From: Lindgomyces ingoldianus
Lineage: Eukaryota; Ascomycota; Dothideomycetes; Pleosporales; Lindgomycetaceae
NCBI RefSeq assembly: GCF_010093535.1
Contig: NW_022985208.1
Location: 64,953 to 128,952 of the forward strand
Reading direction: 5' to 3'
DNA: 64,000 nucleotides
The first letter of the stretch is position 1. Every line of letters starts with the position of its first letter. Both the position numbers and the translations under genes were made by a program. The notes under the pieces were generated by a model. The model saw nothing but the letters and a program-made list of their open reading frames with translations. It was not told the origin of the DNA and searched no databases. Below are positions 37,076 to 48,558 of this stretch, piece after piece.

Positions 37076-37833
37076 ACCACTGGCGATTACTACGACTTCA
37101 TCATTACCTGCCACAACAGTACCTACCAAGTCCACAAAGCAGTCGGCTATCCTCGTTGGGCGCTCTTCGCAAGACAATCTTGTTCACGGTTGGAAAGCCA
37201 TGCCAAACTCGATAGTTTTCAACAATTCACCTGACCCATATTTGAGAAATCAGATGATTATATGGTCGACTTATCGGTTGATGAACCGGCGATCGCCAAG
37301 CTCATTGTTTGAATATCGATCGAGCTGAATATGACCCCCCTTTCCCTACCTAAGCTCACTGGATGCCTACTCGTCCCAATAACGGGCACTACTACAAGTA
37401 TTCGTACAGCCGCACCGAAAACCGGTCCCCCTACTATCGGCTATGTTTTTGCTCGCATCATGTTTGTGGGGACATATGTGCATATAACCACAAAGGATGT
37501 ATCTGTAAGCAATGTTGCCTGTCACCACGGGTTCCTGAAAACACCAGGAAACTCCTCACGCGCGGGAAGGTATATGAAATTGCGGGTAAATATGATATTG
37601 ATGGCTTGAAGGATCTCAGTATAGAGAAGTTTGGTACTACCTGCGAGCATTTCTGGAGTGACGCCAAGTTTTCTGTCGCTCCCGACCAGGCCTTCTGCAC
37701 CACCTAGAAAACAACAAGATACTTCGGGACATCGTGTACAACACCCTCTCCGGCCATTGCAAACTGATCAAGAAGGCGGAGGTCAAGGCGCTGATGATCA
37801 AGTTCAATGACCTAGCATTTGGCTTGCTCATGT
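37076..37833 (+). pseudogene. BTB/POZ pseudogene
   Basis: The BTB core is visible as DYYDFIITCHNSTYQVHKAV (37088-37147). Then the frame is lost, with SDDYMVDLSVDEPAIAKLIV in a shifted frame near 37251-37311 and a TGA. The C-terminal module resumes in a third frame as LLTRGKVYEIAGKYDIDGL (near 37552-37608) with SIEKFGTTCEHFW. After another shift near 37690 comes HLENNKILRDIVYNTLSGHC, ending at a TAA at 37831-37833. At least three frameshifts or stops make it a clear pseudogene of the same family as the loci at 30.2, 39.6, 50.8 and 63.4 kb. Confidence 0.75.
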
Positions 37834-38718
37834 AAGACTTGAACAGTGCGGCTGGTAAGCAGACATGGTCACTTACTGCCATTGTCGTCGACTTCCCCTC
37901 ACTCATTATTCTGCTATCCATTTTGATGAGGCCGTGCGCCAGTGTATTCTCTACTCTTGTGGAGCAGGAAGAGGAAGGATATAATTCTATGAATTTTCCT
38001 GCTAGAATTAGAGAAAGGCAAGAGAGAGTTCACATGTCCTACCAAAATCAGACTCTATTTTGAGCGCCACTCACCAAACTTGCCGTGTTCACGTCCCACG
38101 TGTCCCCCGAACTGTAGTTCTTCAGTTGCCAAGAGCCTTCGAGCTGGACGCGTTGTCGGAAACCCGGTCATAGGAACGCCACCTCCCAACCCATGGTGAA
38201 TTGTTCCGAGTCCGCCCTTATGAAATCCCACATGCTTCCCCGAACTTTAGTTCTTCCGATGCCAAGATTCTACGAACAAGACAAACCCTGATCTCGCACA
38301 TGGTCGGAAACCCGGGTAATAGAAACGCCACTTCCCGCCCCATGGGGAATTCTACCGGGCCTGCATCTCGCAATTCTTACAACCTTAGATGAACACGAAT
38401 GAAATCCTCGTCGAGAATTAATTTCATCGGGCATTCCTCTGCACATTTTCTGTACAATGTGCAACAAGCCTTCGTGTTGGATATTGAGATATTAAAGAGT
38501 GTTGGGTTCTTATGAGCCGAGATGCTAGGGTAGCGTGGAACGATCACGTGAAATAGAGACCAGGTGGCCCATTAGATTGCACAGATGGCACGACAATATA
38601 AGTATAAGGTGTGGGTGAGAGACATATATGAATGCTTAGCTTCGTCTCCCAACTTCGACTCATCTTTCTGACACAAGCTACGCTGGATTATCGGCCTACG
38701 AACAATATCACACTCATC
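37834..38718. other. Intergenic with a ~0.13 kb tandem duplication
   Basis: No gene is supported. The diverged direct repeat at 38094-38362 is described separately. The last ~150 bp are the promoter of the small secreted protein, with TATAAGTATAAG at about 38597-38608. Confidence 0.5.
38094..38362. repeat. Imperfect tandem direct repeat, ~130 bp unit, two copies
   Basis: Copy A (38094-38215) and copy B (38226-38362) share CCCCGAACT-TAGTTCTTC, then GCCAAGA, then GTCGGAAACCCGG, GAACGCCAC-TCCC and CCATGG-GAATT in the same order at an offset of about 132 bp. Copy B has an insertion of roughly 14 bp after the GCCAAGA element. Confidence 0.8.
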
Positions 38719-39112
38719 ATGAAGACCACCTTTGTTGCCTTGGCACTGGTTGCTAGCCTCGTCACCGCAAACCCTATTGTGTAAGATAGTCAAATCAATC
38801 TCGCATGTTTAGTAGAAGATATACTAACGAGGTAAATATAGCCCAACTGCTACTCCAGTGCCAACCCAATTCGACACCCGCTACGCCTGCGAAGTCTCCA
38901 CGGACTGCGCCGTCGTCAATCGCGGTAACTGCTGTGGTTACTATCCCGTCTGCGCCAATTCTAAAGCTGTGTTCACAAAAGCCGATGCTTGTCCAAATGG
39001 AGGAGTAAGCGTATGCGGGTGGCCGGAGATTTCGAGCTGTGGGTGTATGAGGGGCTTGTGTGTTGCAGTGCATAGTGGGGCGAGAGGGGTTGGGCCAATT
39101 GTGGACACGTAG
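38719..39112 (+). CDS. Small secreted cysteine-rich protein (effector-like)
   Basis: Exons 38719-38780 and 38842-39112 (intron 61 bp, with GT and TAG and a TACTAAC branch site) give 110 residues. A signal peptide MKTTFVALALVASLVTA is followed by a mature chain of about 90 residues with ten cysteines (including one CC pair and a CGC), which could form five disulfides. The region from YACEVSTDC to CGCMRGLCV is the compact Cys core. I do not recognise the family with certainty; small size, secretion signal and Cys content are what define fungal effector or antimicrobial candidates. Its position between two BTB pseudogenes, beside a tandem duplication, is a typical fast-evolving setting. Confidence 0.85.
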
Positions 39113-39598
39113 AGGCTGGGTCTATCTGGGTTTGAACTGAAGTCTGTGTTCACTCTACCCGTCCTCTGTTTCCAGGAAGAGTTCCAGAGGATGGGATCGT
39201 TTCTCCTACTATTCCACAAGGGCTGATGTCCTAAAGGAGGGGGGGATGCAGCAGTTCTTCTTGTACACTTCTATGTCCTTCTAAATGTAAAAGCGCATTT
39301 GGCTTCTGTAGGCGTTCACTCTGTGATGACTAGGCTAGTACGGATTAGCAGTTTATACTATCTTTTCAGCCGCATTGGACAGCGTTTGATCCCCAAAGCA
39401 AAATAAAATTTTATCTAACTTCACCACACGCCCACCTCAAGAAACTCTCTCCAATCCCACCAGAAATTAAAGACATCCTCTTGCAAGAATAACGAAACAG
39501 GTAAGGATGGGCGTGGGCACTCTATCTAGCGGAACAGTTCGCCTTTCTGTTCGCAATCTGCTTGGTAGAAGCGAAACCATAAATCTAATTCTTTCTAT
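39113..39598. other. Intergenic
   Basis: Downstream region of the secreted protein gene. It contains a GGAGGGGGGG run near 39236-39245 and no coding frame of note. Confidence 0.4.
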
Positions 39599-39918
39599 GG
39601 ATTCTAACCGAATAGCATCTACACCGACTTTATCATCGCTTGCGGCGGTGAAGAATACAAAGTACACAAGGTCATTCTGGCTCAGGTAGGAATACTTTGC
39701 GAGAACAGGCGACTCGATGCAGAAAGTCATGTCCAGAGGCGAGAATCTCAAGATTTAACCAATTGATAGAAGAAAAACGTCGATAAGACCATCTTTCCAG
39801 TTGAGCAGAAAGACCCCGTGAGGGCCTTCATCTACGGATCTGACTATTACTCTCCCTCCACCAAAGAGAGCGAAGCAGAAATCAATCTCCCCTGTGAAGA
39901 GCCAATCAGCGTCACCTA
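39599..39918 (+). pseudogene. BTB/POZ pseudogene
   Basis: The frame PNSIYTDFIIACGGEEYKVH followed by KVILAQ (39609-39686) is a clean BTB N-core. It continues through ILCENRRLDAESH to two stops near 39760-39770. The following stretch reads KDPVRAFIYGSDYYSPSTKE (near 39812-39870), which corresponds to the family's FLYTGDYxP step. It ends at a TAA at 39916-39918 without the VYAIADKY module. It is therefore broken and shortened. Confidence 0.65.
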
Positions 39919-42900
39919 AAGTGGCAATGACACCCTAAAAGGGAGCGAAGCACACCACTCCACGGAGAGAACTACTGGCACTTGTGTAGAATTCTGGACA
40001 ATGAGGGCCATTAGCAATATCAGAAATATGTAGAGAGGTGCGAGCATCGGTTCGGAGTCTGATACAGTCTTTGGATTCGTAGTCGAACGTTAGGTGACCA
40101 TTTCGAGGCGAATCGGTGACATCGGCTTCGGCCTGAGAATCGAAGAAAGACGGCAGCGTTGTGTGCGAGGTGGTGATGACGGCATGTTAAGGGCCTTCGT
40201 CTCACTGCGCAGTTGGAAGCTAATACCTTGATATCCGTGGATCTAGCAAATGCCATATCGAAGCACGAGCGAGTATAGTCCTGTAGAATTGTAATCGCTC
40301 CCTTTACTCTCTCAATACTGGGAACATCCACCACCCCTACGCACTCGCACGCAACACTTACATCTCGCAACTATTTCAAGTCACATTTCAGGGTGCGTCG
40401 TACCATACGCGCAGTAAATCTATAGTCACGGTGTATAACAGTGAAAATGTCAATATACCAATAACCGCCGAGCTGTCGGTGACGGCACTCTAGCCGTAGG
40501 CGAACAATGTCTTGTGGCTGAAACAGAATATTTCATTTCGCAGATGGGCCTGCTCCTTGACGATGAAGTGGTACGCGATGAGGGCTTACTGGTCGTTCTC
40601 TAGGGCATCAGCAATGTGATCACCACACCCCAAATTCTGTCACTCCATCCGCGCTTTTTTTTCGGTTGGCCGGGATGAACATTGATGGCCTTTGTAAGCG
40701 ATCCTCTGCCGCCAATATTCTCATGCTCTCCAGTGATGACAGCAGATTGTCTCAGACGACAGTCAGACGGGGCGTCGATGAGTAGGAATCGGACCTATGG
40801 TCTATGGTTGATAACACGGAGGTTTATGACGTGAACTTTGACGATTGGGAGTGCTAGATAGGCGGTGAGTCCGGTGTGGCCGTGCTAGAAGAAGCGTTGG
40901 AAGTCATTCCCCTTTTATCAAGCAACCGAGCGGGGAGGCGGTATGATATCGGTCTTGGTCAAGGGGTATGTATGGACAGAGGTGGGACGCAAGGGAGAAC
41001 TTCCCTCCCTGCGTCTTTCCATAGTGCTTGAGACTGTATTAGCTGTTCATATGGATCTGGCAACGGCAATTATAGAGCATCTCCCATCTCTCAAGCTGCT
41101 AGAGGCAATAGGGTGTTTTTAATTTAGCACAGAAGCAGCCTTACGCTTAGGAGGCTGTTATAGTTTATAGTACTTTCTGAAGTGCTTTCGATATGTCCCT
41201 TGGGGGGCTGGCCGAGATCTTGAGCTTTTTAGGGAGTAGCTGCAGCTCTGGTGCTACTCTTGCGGAATTGTCGAACGAGGCCGCCTCCCTGTTGGCTCCC
41301 TGCTCTGTATTTCGTTTCTTCAACTCGTCGATTGAATTTAGCTAGATTGTAATCGCTCTTGTTGAGCGGAGACTTGTACAGGAAGCGTGCCATCAGATCC
41401 ACCCCAAGATCCTCTTTACCCTCAGAAATGATGGGAGGGTTCGAAAGGCATTTAGGATCCTGTGTTTTGCTGCACTCTCTAGGGCGCCGTTGGGTATTTT
41501 GAGGGATCCTCCAAGGAACTATAGGTGCCGTTCTGCTTCTATGCAAAGACTGGGAGGGGTGGTAATAGGGTATACGTTGAGGGGAGGAGGTATCTTGCGC
41601 TTCGGAATCCGTGAAGAAGAATCTGTTGCCATACTCGCAGCGTCAGCAAATACCCTAGAGCACTCGTGTCTTCGTGCACTGCTAAGGACTGCACCGTCCG
41701 TTTCTTAGGAATCTAGAAAGGAGCATTCGGAAGGATACCTATTCTTATGGGGCTGATAAAGGCGACAGTATTATATATAGTGTTTTATGTATCAAACGTG
41801 CTCTTAGAATCTGTGGTAGTACTATTAGTGGGTTAGCGAGTGTGTGCTGTTTAGGGGTCTGCGAAAACTCGCTCTCGTCACCACAGTGAAATTTGACAGC
41901 CAACAAATATCCATCTCTTGCCATAAAAACTGCCGCCCCAGAAGTTGCCGAGCTAGTTTACCCTGATAAATACCTCACCGTACCTGGCTGATTCTTATAG
42001 GCCACTCTCCAAACCCTTGCCTCTTCTCAAATTGCTAGCTGAGCTCTAGCTGATGATCTACGAATGCGCTTTGTGAGATCTCTCTGGCCTTCGCTAGTGG
42101 TGGGTTAGGTATATCCCCGGCCGTCTGGCGGGAACCTTTCACTATCGGAGAAGAGGTTTCGCTGCGATCAACTCGCTACCGCTAGTCTCCAAGCAGCCCT
42201 TCAAAGACATAACGTGGTTGATATTCGAGGTCAACACACCCTTCACTTTGAACTATTATCTACAGGGTTGATACTATGGCCCTCCATATCTCCAGAAATT
42301 AGGAGCTCGGTGATCCCAGGATTACAACATTGAAGTCACTCTCCTTACCTTCCAATTCCTCATACTAAAATATACGTCAGAACAGGCAAAATCAGTGAAA
42401 GCATCCATCTCTAGGCACAGAACGCCAATATTGCAGCTCGTACAACCACACGATTACAACGACTCTTGACTGTCCTCACCCGCAGCGAACTTCCAAGAGA
42501 GGCAGATAGGCCTACCGGTTAGTGAGTTGTGATTACATAAGCAAGTGCCTGTTGCTGTATTTCCTTTGACGTATTTGGAGGTTGACTAGCTTTATGTGAC
42601 AGGCTCTTCAATTCCGCCGGAGTGCCCACAAAGCACTAAGAAGAATCTGGGCCGCGTTTATGATCTAGCGAGGCAACCTTACATATCTGGAAGCAGTTCT
42701 CTCGACATCAAAGGATCCCGCTGTACCTGTACAGATATGTTGCTCTATATGCATTCCTCGCGTCGGCTCCTTCCTAAACTAGCAAGGACGACCACCACCT
42801 CTCCTCGCACCATCACCACTTCCGAAAACAAAAAGGCGAAACGGACCAAGAAAAACTCATCTAGCCACACGGCTCACTTATCTTTGCCACTTCCCTCATC

Positions 42901-43004
42901 TCTCCTCCTCTGCCTTCCACTGCCCTCTACTGTCTGCTACTGTTCTCTCCTATTCTCCACTGTTTAGCATTGCCTTCCAAATTGATACGTCAACTTCCAT
43001 CACA
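39919..43004. other. Gene-free stretch of 3.1 kb
   Basis: No gene can be supported. A minus-strand frame at 41229-41546 is basic and low in hydrophobic residues; it may be a decayed transposase end, but no DDE motif is visible. The last ~200 bp before 43005 are CT-rich, as in a fungal leader. Confidence 0.4.
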
Positions 43005-43730
43005 ATGTTCCCAGCACAAGTTCCCTCTGCTACTGACCCTGAGCATGCGTCGTTCTTGCCCCCAAGCTACGAAGACGCCGAAGCCCAGGCTGGTTTCTGG
43101 GGAGAGGAAATTGAAAATCATGATTACAAGTGGTGCCTCAAAGATGTTGCTGCAGCAGTGGTCTATGGTCTCCTCGTTTGCTACATCATCCTCAATCTCG
43201 GAACAGTCCTAAAGGCATTCGGTCGCTCCGACAGGGAGATCTCAGTTGAGTACACGCCGCCGGGGGTGGGTGGCATTGAGGTGAGTCGACTCTTACCAGC
43301 ACATGTATTTGAGGCAATCATCTACTAACCCACATAAATTCAGACTCGTTTCTGTCTTGTGAATCAATCCTGGACCAGACTAGGCCAGAATAGCTGGAAG
43401 CTGCTCGGCCTCGACGGGGAAGGAACTGACTGTAACACCACGATCATGTCCTTTAGGATAAACCTCGCCAATGGCGTTGTATCCATTGTTGGCAACCAGA
43501 TCACCACTCAAGATGCTGACTCACACGGCAATGGCGATACTTACGGGCTCCATGTTGAGAACCTTGGGGCCTCTGATGACAGGGACATGGGCGACGACCT
43601 TGCAGAAGAGGGCAGACTTAACCAACATCCAGACGGTAAAGGTGCTAGTGATGATATCGTGCATGATGGCCAGCCGGGAAACAGGATGCACGCGGGGTTT
43701 GGTGGACCGTGGAAGAGATTCAGGGATTAA
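43005..43730 (+). CDS. Hypothetical single-pass membrane protein with PPxY motif
   Basis: Exons 43005-43280 and 43344-43730 (intron 63 bp) give 220 residues. There is no signal peptide. A PPSY motif (residues 19-22, FLPPSYEDAEA) lies in the acidic N-terminal part, and one hydrophobic helix (~48-68, AAAVVYGLLVCYIILNLGTVL-like) is followed by a ~150-residue hydrophilic, acidic tail rich in Asp/Gly/Asn. PPxY motifs bind WW domains of Nedd4/Rsp5 ubiquitin ligases, and such small membrane proteins can act as adaptors. That role here is inference. I do not recognise the family. The CT-rich leader and clean splice sites support expression. Confidence 0.7.
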
Positions 43731-44395
43731 TATGCCTGGCCGCATTTGTTCGGGGGCATTCATTCTTCACCAGCTCCATTCCTCCATTCTTCGCTGAGCT
43801 CATTCCTCAGAAAGGACGGTATCTTTCAAGCGTCGGGTCGCCTTCTATTCCTTTATGTATGTTTCTTTACGTCAGAGAGTTTTCCAGCGTTCTTACACGC
43901 GGAAGTTGCCATGACGGCGGATGAATGAGGATGGCGCGTGCGGAGGTGACGAAACATGTCTTAATGATCTTCTCAATGTCATCTTCTGTGGCTGGAGGCG
44001 ATTGTGGCGTTGCCAAGAATCTCGAGACTTTCCCTCTCCTCTCCCGTCTATTACTGCAGATACATTAGCTTAGCGTATCGGATGTCTATTTTTAAGTCCT
44101 ATACTTCGAAAAGATATTCTATACTTAATTTCATCGTGTGCGGAGACCTTGTTGCAATGCTGCATGTGGTGAGAGAAGTGCAACCTTGGAACGCACGGGG
44201 CGTCCTTGATATGTACTTAATTCCACACTCGGCTTTTCATCCTCCCCTACTCTTGCTCCCCGCTTGATGGCTTCAGTACCTTCATCATTTGCCTATCATG
44301 GCATCGCATGAACCCCATTGTGCTGTCTCATCGAGAGTGGCTTCCGGGTAACCTTATAAGCCCCCATAGCCATAAGACCCTCATGCGCACGACAT
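43731..44395. other. Intergenic
   Basis: About 0.66 kb. Nothing was recognised beyond the expected 3' region of the membrane-protein gene and the former promoter of the SDR pseudogene. Confidence 0.4.
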
Positions 44396-45345
44396 GTGCG
44401 CTTCCACAAGCGCCTCAACGGAGTTGCACTAGTAACTGGAGCCGGGCCAGGTACTGTCTCCCTCCTCCAAATGTCTGGAGAGCCGCCCGTATTCTTCATG
44501 CCTCAAATGACCCACTCTCGGGCTGCTGACATGTGTTTACCCCAGGTCTTGGCCGTGCAGCTTCGGTCACCCTCTCCTCCGCCGGAATAACAACGCTCTA
44601 CATAATTGACATCAACAACCACGGACTCGAGGGCACAAAGTCTATCATCGCCATTCTAAACCTTCCTCTCTCCCGGCGATCAACATCATCGTAGGCGACA
44701 TCTCCTTCCCCGACTTCGTCGCCGAGCTCTTCAAAATATCGAGTCTTGATTACGCAGTCAACTGTGCAGGAGTCCTCGGGCAAGATAAGCTGACTATAGT
44801 AATCGGTCTCGAAGAGTTTGATAGACTCAATGGGGTCAACTAAAGAGATCTGTGGGTGTGCGTGAAGGAGTGGATGCTCAAGAACGACAGTAAACCGTAC
44901 CAAGGCTTCACACTCTCCGAAGAGGAGGCGCAGATAAGAGGACAACGCCGCCCCATCGTCAACATTGCACCATAGCTTTGGATAGTACGCAAAACGCAGG
45001 CATCAATATATACAACATCGAAAAACTGCGGTTCTGTCCCTCACGCGCTCCGATTCGATAGACTATAGTAAACCACCGCACCGCATCACGATTAATCCCA
45101 CATGCCGTGGCGGAACTTAAGCGTCCATAGCCACGCCTATGACAACGTCAGAGTCTGATGAAGTTAGCGAAAGGCTGAATAATGCGATTAATATTGCGCC
45201 CGTGAAGAGGATGGGCCTGCCGAGCGAGATTGCGGATACGGCTGTTTGGCTGTGCTCTGGTAAGAGCAGCTTTGTTACTGGGACAAGTGCCGTAGTTGAT
45301 GATGGGTATATTATATCAATTGAGAGGTTGAATGATTTGGCTAGC
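44396..45345 (+). pseudogene. Short-chain dehydrogenase/reductase (SDR) pseudogene
   Basis: The classical SDR order is still readable. The cofactor motif is LNGVALVTGAGPG (44414-44450), joined across an intron (44451-44545, GT-AG) to GLGRAASVTLSSAGI and YIIDIN. After a frame change come VGDISFPDF and DYAVNCAGVLG (NNAG motif as NCAG, near 44752-44783), then RRPIVNIAP with a stop where the catalytic Ser region should start. Later TAVLSLTRSDSIDYSK and ATPMTT appear, then APVKRMGLPSEIADTAVWLC with SSFVTGTSAVVDDGY near 45319. At least one frameshift, several stops and loss of the YxxxK site make it inactive. Family members reduce ketones or alcohols with NAD(P)H. Confidence 0.82.
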
Positions 45346-45992
45346 CACCTTTTCCTTGCCGTAGTCAAGCAGCTAGATTCCCTTCGCCGAACCCTCGAAT
45401 CTTTGGAAAAAATTATCTGGCCCGTGCACCTTACATCTATCTCCTCATAAGAATAGACCGTCTCCTGGATCGAGGGCTGTTGTTGTAAGTCTCCGAGTTT
45501 AATTATTTTTTTTTGATGTTCTATTCAATGCAAGTCCGTCTAGTCATTGTTGATGGCTGCTTATTGCTGTTCGGTATACGCCACACGCTTCGGACCCGAA
45601 ATCCTTCAACACCATCCTCCTCGCATCCGACTCACCCACAATGAACCCGAAAGTTAAGGAGAAGACGTCACGGAGCTTAAAAGACCCCGCGGGATTGTTA
45701 GGCAGCACACTTGCTTCTATGGCCAAGGCATACATAACTACGAGGGAATCCGCGTCTTCCTTTCTCTACATTCCTTCTACTCTGCATGCTCAGTTTACAC
45801 ATCAATTCTCATGCTCCTTTCCTAGCTTCACATTGTCACTCATCGATAATTCTTCACTCGGATCGGCACCACGCCTTCTTAATTCCAAGGACTTTCGCTT
45901 CGCTTCTTACACGCCTCAGAACTCTACCTTACCATCTCTTTTTCTTTTGATGAGACCATTCAATTTGGCTGATTGCCAGCAATCAATAAAAA
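45346..45992. other. Intergenic; promoter of the MFS gene
   Basis: About 0.65 kb. CT-rich tracts lie before 45993. No coding feature is supported. Confidence 0.4.
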
Positions 45993-47775
45993 ATGTCCAC
46001 CAAAGAAATGGAACCACCTACTGAACAACCTACCGTCTCTCAGCCATCTACGCCAACTCTTCCCTCCAAGGAAAATGAGAACCCACACGAGTATCCTTCG
46101 GCGGGCAAACTATGGCTTCTCATGCTCTCCCTCTATATGTCCATGTTTCTCATCTCACTAGTAGGTTTCGCACAGCCACTCCTCAACCCTCCCACAACTC
46201 CCATCAGCTAATTTGATACTCCAGGACAAAACCATCATTGCGACCGCCATCCCCCAAATTACAAACTCGTTCAACTCGCTCAGCGACATTGGCTGGTACG
46301 GCTCCTCCTACATGCTAACGCTCTGCGCCTTCCAACTCGTCTGGGGTCGCATCTACACGTTCTACTCCCCCAAAACTGTCTTCCTGACCACCATCTTCAT
46401 TTTTGAAGTTGGGTCCGCAATCTGTGGTGCCGCACCTTCGTCAACAGGATTCATCATCGGCCGTGCTATTGCCGGAATGGGTAGCGCGGGGATCAGCAAT
46501 GGCGCGATTATTCTCGTCATGCACACCGTGCCTCTAGAGAAGCGGCCGATGTTCCAGGGTTTCATCGGGGCCGTGTTCGGAGTCGCCAGTGTAGTCGGAC
46601 CACTTCTTGGAGGCGTTTTCACGCAGAAGCTGAGCTGGCGATGGTGTTTCTACATCAACCTACCCCTCGGCGCTGTTTCAGCCGCAGTGCTGATTCTCTT
46701 TCTACGACTTCCGAAGAGGAAAGAAGAAGAGAAAGTCCCACTTCGAACGCAGATAAAGAAACTGGATCCCATCGGCACCGCCGTATTCCTCCCCTCCATC
46801 GTCTGTTTACTCCTCGCCCTCCAGTGGGGTGGAACCACGTACCCCTGGTCAAACTGGCGCATCATCCTTCTGCTTGTGCTCTTCCCCCTTCTCTTCGCCG
46901 CATTCATGGCCCTCCAGATCTGCTATCCCGACACAGCAACCCTCCCTCTGCGAATCCTCACTCAACGAACCGTCTTCTCAGGCTTCTTCTACGCTTTCAC
47001 GAGCCAAGCCTCCGTGCTCGTAATAACATACTACATCCCGCTATTCTTCCAAGCCCTCAAAGACTTCTCGCCTGTATCCTCCGGCTTCGCCATTCTGCCA
47101 TCCGTACTAACCCTTGTCATCGGCGCGATGGTCGCTGGAGGTCTGGTCCAACGTTTCGGCTACCCAGCGCCGTTTATGTACATCTCGTGCATCCTGTCGG
47201 CCGTCGGTGCGGGCATGATATCAACGTGGCCGATTTCCGCGACCACGCGCGTTTGGATCGGATATCAGGTGCTGTTTGGTCTAGGCATCGGTCTCGGCAT
47301 GCAGCAACCGAGTATATCGGTGCAATGCGTGCTCCCGCGTCCAGATGTTTCGATGGGTATTTCGCTAATGTTCTTTGGGCAGAATCTTGGCGGCGCCGTG
47401 TTCATCAGCACCGCGCAGAATGTTTTTGTTGATACACTGGCGAGGAAGTTGAGTGAGATTCCTGGCGTGGGGATTACGAGGCAAATGGTGGTGGAGATGG
47501 GGGCTACGCAGCTTGTGAAATTGGTTGGGGAAGAATTGCGGGAAACCGTGTTGGAGGGGTATCATGTGGCGATCAGGAATGCGTTTTATGTAGGTGTGGG
47601 GTTGTCATGTGTAAGTTTGATCGGCGCGCTGGGCGTGGAATGGGTTAGTGTTAAGAAGGGGGAGAAGATGGGTAGTGCAGGGAAGGATGAGAAGAAGGAA
47701 GTTGGTGGGGATAAGTTAGCTGCGGAGGAGGAAGGGAGGAAGGGAGAGAAGGAGGTTGTTGATAGGGAGGTGTGA
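45993..47775 (+). CDS. MFS transporter, DHA2 (14-TMS drug:H+ antiporter) family
   Basis: Exons 45993-46160 and 46225-47775 (intron 64 bp) give 572 residues. TM1 (LWLLMLSLYMSMFLISL) is split by the intron and joins to DKTIIATAIPQITNSF, the D1 motif of DHA2 exporters. Then follow DIGWYGSSYMLTLCAFQLVW, GRAIAGMGSAGISNGA, motif C (GVASVVGPLLGGVF) with SWRWCFYINLPLG, and further helices to ~510. The cytosolic tail is Lys/Glu-rich (KKEVGGDKLAAEEEGRKGEK). Members export toxins, antifungals or secondary metabolites. It is related to but clearly distinct from the gene at 1798-3849: two exons rather than eight, and a different tail. The neighbouring SDR is dead, so no intact cluster remains. Confidence 0.95.
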
Positions 47776-48555
47776 GCACGGGAATTTTGTCGAGGTCTTG
47801 TAAGAGGAGGAGAAGGGATAGGAACTATAGGTATTTGCATTGTACATAGACATTTGGTCATAGGGTATACCCAACTCTTGTAAGTAGATTATTGGTAAAA
47901 AACACATGGAAGTCGGACATTGAGGAAAATATGTAATTAGGCTATTAGGAAACACTGTAAGTAGGACATTGCAAAACGCATGTAAATAGGGTATTGTGAA
48001 ATAACAAACATTCGAAGTTTAAAAGTATCTGGTTGAATGCTATCAACCAACATCTCAACCTGGAAGATCTGAAACTCTGAAGCTCTGAAAAGAATGCATA
48101 ACAACACGACAGCGTTCGCATCACTAGTATTTTTCGGCCTTCCTTCCATTGAAAAACACTGTTTACGCTACTAACATGATCGTTAGGCTTTCTCCTGTTC
48201 GAAGTTATCATTGCCTAAAATCCTTCAACGCAATTCTCCACATAGCATTATTGCCCGATGTCTCAAAACCCCCTCTTCTTATACCCTGCATACCCTTGGC
48301 ACCGAGGTAGCTTGCCAGTGGCTCTGACCCCGCGAGTCATGAACAGAAATAGTCCTCGCAACTAATTTGGCAGTCATTATGCGATTGGCAGGTAATCTCT
48401 GTCCTAGGTCTCCCCCTTCGGGTTTAGTGTAGTCCCCGCTGCACGTGCACATTGTTTACGGCCTACGTTAACTTTCGCTCGCCCCAAACACACCATACCA
48501 CACTCAGACCTTCAAGTCTTCTTTTCCCATCGCTAGAAGCCACGGCAAACGTTAA
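47776..48555. other. Intergenic with a short tandem repeat
   Basis: Downstream of the transporter. The degenerate ~25-bp repeat at 47841-48005 is the only marked feature; otherwise nothing was recognised. Confidence 0.45.
47841..48005. repeat. Degenerate ~25-bp tandem repeat
   Basis: Units beginning near 47841, 47879, 47907, 47932, 47956 and 47981 follow the pattern TGTAAGTAGGACATTG followed by A-rich sequence and ending AAAACAC or similar. Spacing is 38, 28, 25, 24 and 25 bp. It begins 66 bp after the transporter stop codon, so it is likely within its 3' untranslated region. Confidence 0.65.
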
Positions 48556-48558
48556 TTC

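Noticed and set aside
41229..41546. Possible transposase remnant on the minus strand
   Set aside because: Basic, proline-containing frame, but no DDE residues, helix-turn-helix or terminal inverted repeats could be seen.
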